Part shown: positions 16,856 to 23,359 of the stretch, piece by piece
Layout of the letters: every line of letters starts with the position of its first letter
Position numbering within the stretch: the stretch's first letter is position 1
Origin: Methylobacter sp.
GTDB taxonomy: Bacteria; Pseudomonadota; Gammaproteobacteria; Methylococcales; Methylomonadaceae
Direction: 5' to 3'
Assembly (NCBI GenBank): GCA_026399025.1
Contig: JAPLRU010000095.1
Span: 1-49,326, forward strand
Length of the DNA stretch: 49,326 nucleotides
Notes under the pieces: model-generated
Told to the model about the DNA's origin: nothing
Seen by the model: the letters and a program-made list of their open reading frames with translations, nothing else
The model's database searches: none
Translations under genes and position numbers: made by a program

Positions 16856-17449
16856 TCAGTCTCCGGGCACAATATTGGCAACTTCCAGGAGTTTCGAGCT
16901 GATCCGTATGCCGATTTTGGTCACATTGGATACATTGATCTCCATTCTTACATTCTTTTCGTGGACTTTAAGTTCGATCATTCCGCCCAGCCGGGCAAAC
17001 CGACTCATGTCGCTGATCGTCAGCATTTCGTTCAGCGATGCGATTTGTTGCAAAATTTGCGGCAAATGAGACTCCTCCGAATTGCCGATATAGAGAACGC
17101 CGCAGTGGTCGGCGGCTTTTGGCGACTGGGTCAAAAACAGCACCTTGATTTCATGTCCATTAACCTCTTTCCCGTCAAGATCGGCAAAAAGCCGGTCAAG
17201 TTGATTGCCGGCTATTACGCAAATACTAACGGAGCCTCGGCTCTCGTTAGCGGCAGTATCAGTCAATTCGATAAACGAAATAATTTTATAGGTAAAAGCC
17301 ACTTTGATTTTATCGATAAAGCCATCGTCTTCACCGGCAGAAGCCGTAGTTAAGCCGACAAAAACCAGCAATATCGCGCAACAGCTTGCGTGAAATTTTA
17401 ATGGGTTGCGGTGCCTTTTAGCAAAAATCGGACATAAGCGCATAAGCAT
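16856..17449 (-). CDS. YfiR/HmsC-family periplasmic protein (DUF4154)
   Basis: A 197-residue exported protein with a cleavable signal peptide (ILLVFVGLTTASA, cleavage near residue 38). The C-terminal signature GMIELKVHEKNVRMEINVSN followed by GIRISSKLLEVA is characteristic of the YfiR family. In Pseudomonas, YfiR binds the periplasmic domain of the diguanylate cyclase YfiN and represses it. Here the adjacent partner is instead a CHASE8-containing hybrid kinase, 2 bases downstream. Two cysteines (SICVIAG and DHCGVLY) could form the family's disulfide. The likely role is control of the kinase from the periplasm, inferred from the family and the gene pairing. Confidence 0.85.
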   Translation of the reverse strand: MLMRLCPIFAKRHRNPLKFHASCCAILLVFVGLTTASAGEDDGFIDKIKVAFTYKIISFIELTDTAANESRGSVSICVIAGNQLDRLFADLDGKEVNGHEIKVLFLTQSPKAADHCGVLYIGNSEESHLPQILQQIASLNEMLTISDMSRFARLGGMIELKVHEKNVRMEINVSNVTKIGIRISSKLLEVANIVPGD

Positions 17450-17702
17450 TATTTGTTACTCATTGACTGACGCTATTCTCAGCTATCACTAGGGTTTTGT
17501 TTTAAAAGTTAACCCGGATTTCGCCAAAGAAATTCCGACCCGGCAAGACAAGTTTTCATTGAAGCAATTTGCTATAAACGAAGCATTCAAGCGTTCACCT
17601 AATTGGGTTTTGTCGGATAATTGTTTTATATCTGTTAATTTTGGCGTTGTGCATTGGCTGATGGCTTCGACGGGAAAAGGTGCGTATTACGCATATCAAT
17701 GT

Positions 17703-17758
17703 TTAGGAACACGCATGAAATAATTTCGGCAACTGGCTCCCTCTCCTGCTGGAGAGGG
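17703..17758. repeat. Half copy of MITE-B
   Basis: After TTA, the sequence GGAACACGCATGAAATAAT continues with CGGCAACTGGCTCCC and CTCCTGCTGGAGAGGG. This follows the minus-strand reading of the complete element at 27795-27893, then diverges. The opposite terminal repeat is absent, so this is a solo end or decayed copy. Confidence 0.6.
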
Positions 17759-17868
17759 CTGCCGTAAAAAGAATAGCGTAGTATTGTCTATTTTGACGAA
17801 TGCCCATTTCGGTCAATAAAATAAGCTTTTTGAAGAATATAATAAAAACACTTATACGAAAAGAGGTG

Positions 17869-17912
17869 TTTACTTACATAGGACGAGCTATTTACTTACA
17901 TGGGACGAGTTA
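17869..17912. repeat. Tandem 22-bp direct repeat
   Basis: Two adjacent units TTTACTTACATrGGACGAGyTA differ at only two positions. A partial third unit (TTTGCTTACA) follows. The spacing equals about two DNA helical turns, which would suit cooperative protein binding, although no regulator is known. Confidence 0.6.
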
Positions 17913-18364
17913 TTTGCTTACAACCGATAGCTCTTAAGCGCTCCCCTGAAATCGTATTGAACATATGCCTTAGCCGGCGATTTCGTCACCATGCCGGCGT
18001 TTTCGGGTATACATTAAGTGCTTCGCCAAGAAGTGTTGCGCCTTGTCCGCTGACGGTCGCCAAAGCAAACCGCGCTTGCCGCCCGTGCTCCGGAGGTAAT
18101 TCCCTGCTATGATCGATGTCGTTTAAAATTTCACTGTGTGAAGCGACAGCCCGCAGCAATGGTGGTATTCTCAAGCTATACCGGATTATAAGCGCGGGTT
18201 CCATTTTATTGTGAAATGACGACCAGGTCGGCAAGAATCTTAATCCCTCTTTCCATGCTATTTGACAGGATTTTTTACGTGGCGTTATCCGGCTGTCCTA
18301 CCAATGCTTATTTACATAATTGCTTAATTTTCATTCCTTAAATAGGTAAAACATCTTAAATATC

Positions 18365-19975
18365 ATGTCTAATTCCCAACATTACGATGTTCTTGTTATC
18401 GGCAGCGGCGGCGCGGGCCTAAGTTTGGCGCTTAAGCTGGCGGATCATTCAATGCGTATTGCCGTGCTGTCGAAATTCGCCTTAACCACGGCCAGCACTT
18501 ATTATGCGCAAGGCGGCATATCCGCTGTATTCGGTGCCGACGATTCTATTGAATCGCATATTGACGATACGCTGGATGCCGGCGCCGGTCTTTGCGACGC
18601 CGAGATTGTCAGATTGACCGTGACGCACGGCAAAAGTTCGATAGATTGGTTGAGGCAACAGGGCGTTGTCTTTACCGAGGAACAGACTGCATCCGGACAC
18701 ACCCAATTGCATTTAAATCGGGAAGGCGGACATTCTCACCGCCGCATCGTGCATACCGCCGACGCGACAGGAAAGGCGGTGTCTTTATCGCTGATTGAAC
18801 GCGCTCAAGAACACGCCAATATCGAACTGTTCGAACATCATAATGTGGTGGAATTAATTGCTACCAAGGATGCCGAAAAACGCATTATCGGCGCGTATGT
18901 GCTGGATTCAAAAAAACAGCAAGTCAAAACCATGCCGGCTCGCGTCGTGGTTCTGGCCACCGGCGGCGCCAGCAAGGCTTATCTTTACAGCACCAATCCG
19001 CAAAGCTCAACCGGCGACGGCATCGCCTTGGCCTGGCGCGCAGGCTGCCGGGTCAGCAATATGGAATTTATGCAGTTCCATCCGACCTGCCTTTATCATC
19101 CTCACGCCCATTCTTTTCTGATCAGTGAAGCGGTAAGAGGCGAAGGCGGCAAATTGATCCTGCCGGACGGCTCGCCGTTTATGCAGCACTTCGATCCCAG
19201 AGAGGAATTGGCACCTCGGGATATTGTGGCGCGGGCCATCGACCATGAAATGAAAAAGCGCGGTATCGACTGTGTCTATCTGGATATTAGCCATAAATCG
19301 GAACAATTCATCCGCGAACACTTTCCGACCATTCACCAGCAATGCCTTGAGTTTGATATAGATATTACCAAACAGCCTATTCCGGTGGTCCCGGCCGCGC
19401 ATTACACCTGCGGCGGTGTACTGACCGACAGCTATGCGCGCACCGATCTGGCTAATCTCTATGCGATAGGCGAAGTCGCCTGTACCGGCCTGCACGGCGC
19501 TAATCGCATGGCCAGCAATTCGTTATTGGAATGTTTGGTGTTTGCGGAACGGGCCAGCGAGGATATTTTGCAAAAGCTGCCCGGTATTGTGCCGCCGCCG
19601 GAAATTCCGGATTGGGATGAGTCAAAGGTCAGCGATTCCGATGAAGAGGTGGTGGTTTCTCACAACTGGGAAGAGCTGCGTCGTTTTATGTGGGACTATG
19701 TCGGCATCGTCAGAACCGATAAACGCTTAAGCCGGGCCATGAGCCGGGTGGAATTGCTGCAAAAGGAAATTACCGAATATTACAGCAACTTTCGCGTCAC
19801 CAGCGATTTGCTGGAATTGCGCAATCTGGTCATTGTCGCCGAATTAATCATCCGTTGCGCACAGCAGCGTAAAGAGAGCCGCGGTTTACATTACACACTG
19901 GATTATCCGGAAACCGATGACAGCAAGCCCGCGCAAAACACGGTGTTAACGCCGCGGCCGTTCGAGCGTCATTAA
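18365..19975 (+). CDS. nadB: L-aspartate oxidase
   Basis: A 536-residue FAD enzyme that oxidises L-aspartate to iminoaspartate, the first step of de novo NAD synthesis. The FAD dinucleotide fold is at the N-terminus (DVLVIGSGGAGLSLALKLA). The succinate-dehydrogenase/aspartate-oxidase family features are visible: TTASTYYAQGGISAV, HSHRRIVHTADATG, EFMQFHPTCLY, VRGEGGKLI and PAAHYTCGGV, followed by GLHGANRMASNSLLE. Length is typical. The gene stands alone without nadA or nadC nearby; its upstream region is unusually long. Confidence 0.96.
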   Translation: MSNSQHYDVLVIGSGGAGLSLALKLADHSMRIAVLSKFALTTASTYYAQGGISAVFGADDSIESHIDDTLDAGAGLCDAEIVRLTVTHGKSSIDWLRQQGVVFTEEQTASGHTQLHLNREGGHSHRRIVHTADATGKAVSLSLIERAQEHANIELFEHHNVVELIATKDAEKRIIGAYVLDSKKQQVKTMPARVVVLATGGASKAYLYSTNPQSSTGDGIALAWRAGCRVSNMEFMQFHPTCLYHPHAHSFLISEAVRGEGGKLILPDGSPFMQHFDPREELAPRDIVARAIDHEMKKRGIDCVYLDISHKSEQFIREHFPTIHQQCLEFDIDITKQPIPVVPAAHYTCGGVLTDSYARTDLANLYAIGEVACTGLHGANRMASNSLLECLVFAERASEDILQKLPGIVPPPEIPDWDESKVSDSDEEVVVSHNWEELRRFMWDYVGIVRTDKRLSRAMSRVELLQKEITEYYSNFRVTSDLLELRNLVIVAELIIRCAQQRKESRGLHYTLDYPETDDSKPAQNTVLTPRPFERH

Positions 19976-20022
19976 GCGATTAGTCGGGCGCATCAACTGT
20001 GATTAACTGGTTAGGTAGTTTT

Positions 20023-20073
20023 CACAGCGAAGAGCACGAAGTTTTATCTATTTTTCTTCGTGCCTTTGCGGTG
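20023..20073. repeat. Dispersed CTTCGTG-type hairpin
   Basis: Arms CACAGCGAAGAGCACGAAG and CTTCGTGCCTTTGCGGTG form an imperfect stem of about 18 bp around a 14-base AT-rich loop. The same motif forms the inner arms at 11432 and 11554. It lies between the convergent nadB and lipoprotein genes and may also act as a bidirectional transcription barrier. Confidence 0.6.
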
Positions 20074-20100
20074 CTTTTACGGGTTACGCAATATCGGTTG

Positions 20101-20496
20101 TTAAGGCTCCAACAGCAATTTAATCGCTAAAGCCGCTTGCTCGCAGTCTATCGCCGATTTCTCAACCCGCCGACGCAAAAAAAGTCCGCTGCTCAAGCCG
20201 TCAATATCACGGGAAACATATTCGTTAAGATCGGCGCATGCCTGTTGCATGTGCTGTTCCGCCTGCATTAAAGATGGGGGATTTTGATCGTCATTCGTTT
20301 CCAGCAACATCATCACTTGGCTGGTCATCTGATTTTGCAAACGGAACACCTCTTCTACGTGCCGGGCAAATTCCTCACGCGATTGGCCGTTGGCGCCATA
20401 ACCGCTTAAAAACGGAAGCGTACAGCCTGATAATAATGCGGCACTAGCTAACATTATTAAACGTTGAAGAATAATCCCCGCCTTCACATTCATCAT
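20101..20496 (-). CDS. Small lipoprotein of unknown function
   Basis: A 131-residue protein with a lipoprotein signal peptide (IMLASAALLSGC, lipobox cysteine at about residue 25). The mature part of roughly 105 residues is predicted to be helical, with two further cysteines (QQACADL and AIDCEQA) that may pair. No family was recognised. It converges on nadB and stands alone. Two adjacent ATGs offer alternative starts one residue apart. Confidence 0.7.
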   Translation of the reverse strand: MMNVKAGIILQRLIMLASAALLSGCTLPFLSGYGANGQSREEFARHVEEVFRLQNQMTSQVMMLLETNDDQNPPSLMQAEQHMQQACADLNEYVSRDIDGLSSGLFLRRRVEKSAIDCEQAALAIKLLLEP

Positions 20497-20700
20497 TCAA
20501 CTTTTTCACCGCTCATTAATTAGGGCCGCAAATATACTATAAATCAGTCTCGGTAGAGTACGAAAAAGGCAATATTTTTTCATTTTACAGCGCTAAAACG
20601 CCTTTATCGTCCTTGGTTTTATTGCCTAATTCACCCTTTCTGGGTGTATACTTCGTTACCTTTTAATCCATAAAAATCCAACGAATACGGTGTTAAACTG

Positions 20701-22095
20701 ATGACTGAAAAGACAGTAAGCAAATACCTGCTTAACCTCGAAAAACACTTCGCCGCTGATAGTCCGGTATTACTGAAAGCGGCAAAAGTTTTTCAGGAAC
20801 TCGATCAAATCGAATACGATTTGGGGCTCATCGAAATGGATGAAACCACGGCCGGCAAAAACTCGTGGTGGCCGATTATCAGCTTGATTGGCGGTAATTC
20901 AACCGCCAAATCCAGGTTTATTAATAACTACTTGGCTGCGGATAACCTGTTTTCCGGCATTCAAACGTCCAGCCATAAATTTACCGTTTTACTGCATAAT
21001 AATCAGTCCAACCCGACAACCTTGCCCGGCACGGCGCTGGATGTCGATCACCGCTTTCCGTTTTATCAAATCAGCCGAAAAATCGAGCAGCGGCAAGAAG
21101 GCGAGGGCGAGCGCATTAATTCTTACCTGGAATTGAAAACCCTCAATAGCGACCGCTTAAAAAGCAAGCTTTTCATTGACGCGCCCAACATCAGCGCGGC
21201 TCCCGCCAATCCGATTACGTCGTTGCTGGCAAAGCATACCCTTGAAAACTCGGATCTGGTGTTGGTCTTTACCGACATTTTCGATTCAACCTCGCCGCTG
21301 GTCGATGAAATCATTGAAAGCATCATCCTGCATCAAGATTCCAATAAATTCGTTTACCTGATAGATAGACCGGCCACCATGCTGAGTTCGACCACCAACA
21401 GCGAAATTATCTCGTCATGGCAAAGAAAACTGGCCGGATTGGGTTTAAACACCGGACAGTTTATTGTTTTGTCCGGCCAGGAAGGTGGCCTTATGCCGCA
21501 AAATCCGGCCGACTTTGCAGCAATAGACCAACGCATCGCCAATGTCGGGTATGACCGCACTTACCGGATATTGAACTCGGTAGAAAAAAATATTCGCGAA
21601 ATTACTAATGTGGTCATGCCGGAAGTCAAAAAAGCCATCGTACAGTGGAAAGACCGCTCCGCTTTTTCCAGCCTGATTGTGCTCGGCTTTATTGCGACGG
21701 TTGCTATTTTTGCCGAAATACAAACCGGTATTTTGGAATTTTTGATAGACCCTATCATTGGGCCGGCAATCATCCTCACTTTACTGGTCATCATGACGCC
21801 GTTGCATATTATTTTCAGCAGGCTCCAGGCAAAATTAATCATTAACCAGCTTAACGCCCGGCAAAAAGAACTGCATTTAATGGAAAATTTAACCGGTATT
21901 TTCGAAAAAAATCTAACGTTTACTCGCATGATGCTGCCGATTTCCGAACCGGTCGGTTGGAACAAAAAAACCAAACTCCGTTTGACTCAGCTCTCCAATA
22001 AAGTCAAAGAGTTGGTTCAGTTATTAAACGATAGCTTCAGTACCTATGACGGCCACTCTTTTCCCGGCCATTCCGATTCAGCCGATTTTAAATAG
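20701..22095 (+). CDS. Dynamin-like membrane GTPase-related protein with degenerate G motifs
   Basis: A 464-residue protein resembling EHD/dynamin-type GTPases. A P-loop-like sequence LIGGNSTAKSRFINNYL lies near residues 61-77, with Ala where the second conserved Gly of GxxxxGKS is expected. A switch-II-like FIDAPNISAA (instead of DTPG) is near 158, and VYLIDRP near 218 sits where the NKxD base motif should be. Residues about 318-365 are two hydrophobic helices (SLIVLGFIATVAIFA and AIILTLLVIMTPLHIIF), followed by a helical coiled-coil tail. Nucleotide binding may be weak or lost. Membrane remodelling is the family-based guess. MITE-A copy 2 begins 2 bases after the stop codon. Confidence 0.6.
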   Translation: MTEKTVSKYLLNLEKHFAADSPVLLKAAKVFQELDQIEYDLGLIEMDETTAGKNSWWPIISLIGGNSTAKSRFINNYLAADNLFSGIQTSSHKFTVLLHNNQSNPTTLPGTALDVDHRFPFYQISRKIEQRQEGEGERINSYLELKTLNSDRLKSKLFIDAPNISAAPANPITSLLAKHTLENSDLVLVFTDIFDSTSPLVDEIIESIILHQDSNKFVYLIDRPATMLSSTTNSEIISSWQRKLAGLGLNTGQFIVLSGQEGGLMPQNPADFAAIDQRIANVGYDRTYRILNSVEKNIREITNVVMPEVKKAIVQWKDRSAFSSLIVLGFIATVAIFAEIQTGILEFLIDPIIGPAIILTLLVIMTPLHIIFSRLQAKLIINQLNARQKELHLMENLTGIFEKNLTFTRMMLPISEPVGWNKKTKLRLTQLSNKVKELVQLLNDSFSTYDGHSFPGHSDSADFK

Positions 22096-22097
22096 TA

Positions 22098-22245
22098 TAG
22101 ATACCTCAGTTGATAAAGCGACGTAAAGCCCTCTCCAGCGGGAGAGGGTTGGGTGAGGGGAATCTAAAATAAGGAAAATGCTATTTATATTCCCCTCATC
22201 CCAACCTTCAAGGAGCAAATGTCTCTATATTAGCTGCGGACTCTA
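22098..22245. mobile_element. MITE-A copy 2 (148 bp)
   Basis: Flanked by TA at 22096-22097 and 22246-22247. The left end contains TTGATAAAGCGACGTAAAGC and the right end CGGACTCTA, matching the copy at 27444. The interior holds CCCTCTCCAGCGGGAGAGGG, then GTTGGGTGAGGGG and its near complement CCCCTCATCCCAACC, so it can fold into a long hairpin. The inner right terminal repeat is degraded (TGTCTCTATATTA). It sits immediately after the GTPase-like gene. Confidence 0.75.
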
Positions 22246-22317
22246 TATCCCCGAACCCTAAGGCGAAATGGTGTCCCTAGGGTTTAAACGGTTTTAAAAA
22301 CAAAACTTTAGGTGACT

Positions 22318-22815
22318 ATGGATGTTTTAAAACAATACCTGCCGTTATGTTGGTTAAAAAATAACCCGCTAACGCTTCCGAGATCGGTCGATTTTTTCAA
22401 ACAAAATCTGCTGTTCTATTTTGTTATTGAATATTTCATGCAAACCAACATGACCGACGACCCGGTGGAATCTTTTACCGAAGTCAGCATACAGACCTTA
22501 TTAACCCTTATATTTATCGGCATCATGCTGTTCTTTAACAGAACGTTATATGCCTACGTACAAGTAACCACCGCCATCATATTCTGTTCCAATGTCGTTG
22601 CCTTGTTCATCATACCGGTCTTAATCTGGTTAACGGTCAACGAGGATCCTTTAAGTTATTATTTTTTGATCCTGGTGTTATTTTGGGATTATGCGCTGGT
22701 AACCTACATTATCAGGCAAGTTTTATCGGTTAACCTTCTCGCCGGATCGATGTTATCTTTATTTTATTTTACAGTCACTTATCTTGGTGCTTTTGCGTTA
22801 GGGCAAGTGCTGTAG
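22318..22815 (+). CDS. Hypothetical polytopic membrane protein
   Basis: A 165-residue protein beginning at the ATG 6 bases after an AGG; a GTG two codons upstream is less likely. Four to five membrane helices are evident, including TLLTLIFIGIMLFF, AIIFCSNVVALFIIPVLIWL, YYFLILVLFWDYALVTYII and LLAGSMLSLFYFTVTYLGAF. The overall look is close to small Yip1-like membrane proteins, but no signature was confirmed. It may be transcribed with the GTPase-like gene upstream, with a MITE between them. Confidence 0.6.
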   Translation: MDVLKQYLPLCWLKNNPLTLPRSVDFFKQNLLFYFVIEYFMQTNMTDDPVESFTEVSIQTLLTLIFIGIMLFFNRTLYAYVQVTTAIIFCSNVVALFIIPVLIWLTVNEDPLSYYFLILVLFWDYALVTYIIRQVLSVNLLAGSMLSLFYFTVTYLGAFALGQVL

Positions 22816-22916
22816 CAAGTGATTATGCGTTGAATGTAAGAACCATTAAACATGAGGGCAGGTTTATAGGCAGATGAGCCCTACTTGGCTTGATAGCCTT
22901 AATCATGTTCACTACG

Positions 22917-22956
22917 GATGCGTCGAATTACGCTAGCGCTAACTCGATCCACATGG
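22917..22956. repeat. GCGTCGrrTTACGCTAGCGC hairpin, copy 1
   Basis: Bases reading ATGCGTCGAATTACGCTAGCG continue to CTAACTCGATCCACATGG and form a palindrome centred on CGCTAGCG. A cleaner second copy is at 23318-23356; the pair brackets the DUF1640 gene. Confidence 0.6.
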
Positions 22957-22970
22957 TTTCCGCACATGAT

Positions 22971-23219
22971 TCAAACCGGAAAAAACGCCTTGAGAATTAG
23001 CGTTAAAATACCGCCAAGCACCAAACCGACCATCCATTTCAAAACGAGCAGTTCACGCTCCAGACGATTAATATCGGATTTCGTGGCTAACTGTGAATCC
23101 ATCGCTTCAGAAAAAGCAGTTACCCATGCTTCCGCTTCTGCCTTAGCCTGTGCTTCGGGAACACCACCGGCTTTGAGTTTTTCAACAAATTTTAAAGTAT
23201 CAAAAGTAATTGTTGCCAT
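22971..23219 (-). CDS. DUF1640/CCDC90-like coiled-coil membrane protein
   Basis: An 82-residue protein starting MATITFDTLKFVEKLKAGGV, typical of the bacterial DUF1640 (CCDC90-like) family. A helical Ala/Glu-rich stretch (EAQAKAEAEAWVTAFSEA) and a charged coiled coil (SDINRLERELLVLKW) lead into a C-terminal membrane helix (MVGLVLGGILTLILKAFF). A second ATG seven codons upstream is in frame, but the internal one matches the family start. Function in bacteria is unknown; eukaryotic relatives are mitochondrial inner-membrane proteins. Confidence 0.75.
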   Translation of the reverse strand: MATITFDTLKFVEKLKAGGVPEAQAKAEAEAWVTAFSEAMDSQLATKSDINRLERELLVLKWMVGLVLGGILTLILKAFFPV

Positions 23220-23267
23220 AACCGTCGCCAATAAATTCAAGATATTTGCAGTGTAGCATAAACGAAA

Positions 23268-23299
23268 AAACCGCCCTCAGGTTCCCCCAAGGGCGGTTT
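23268..23299 (-). terminator. Rho-independent terminator of the large RTX gene
   Basis: A 10-bp stem AAACCGCCCT / AGGGCGGTTT with a 12-base loop. Read on the minus strand it is followed by a run of six T then CGTTT. It lies 60 bases beyond the stop of the RTX gene at 23360 and before the DUF1640 gene. Confidence 0.75.
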
Positions 23300-23317
23300 C
23301 AATTAGGTTCACCGCGA

Positions 23318-23356
23318 AATGCGTCGGGTTACGCTAGCGCTAACCCGACCTACATG
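23318..23356. repeat. GCGTCGrrTTACGCTAGCGC hairpin, copy 2
   Basis: GTCGGGTTACGCTAGCGC continues to TAACCCGAC, a nearly perfect palindrome followed by CTACATGG. It matches the copy at 22917-22956 in about 33 of 39 positions by eye. A related decayed version (CTGGGTTACGGCGC ... GGCGTCTAACCCAACCTA) occurs at 34641-34700. Confidence 0.65.
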
Positions 23357-23359
23357 GCT

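Larger units (their letters stand above)
17450..18364. other. Long intergenic region upstream of yfiR-like gene and nadB
   Basis: No reliable gene is seen in 915 bases. Bases 17703-17758 repeat about half of MITE-B (GGAACACGCATGAAATAA through the GGAGAGGG core). Bases 17869-17912 hold a 22-bp tandem repeat described separately. A perfect TTGACA at 18262-18267 with a weak TTATCC 17 bases later may be a nadB promoter. Short open frames of 70-82 codons at 17900-18234 lack family resemblance and good initiation signals. Confidence 0.4.

Noticed and set aside
17869-17912. Possible CRISPR array
   Set aside because: The repeats are directly adjacent, with no spacers between them, and no cas genes are present.
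17900-18234. Short open frames on both strands (70 and 82 codons) before nadB
   Set aside because: They overlap each other, lack ribosome binding sites and have no recognisable domain; coding potential cannot be supported by eye.
22107-22200. Possible small RNA gene from the strong hairpin
   Set aside because: The fold is fully explained by MITE-A terminal and core repeats; no promoter or terminator was seen.
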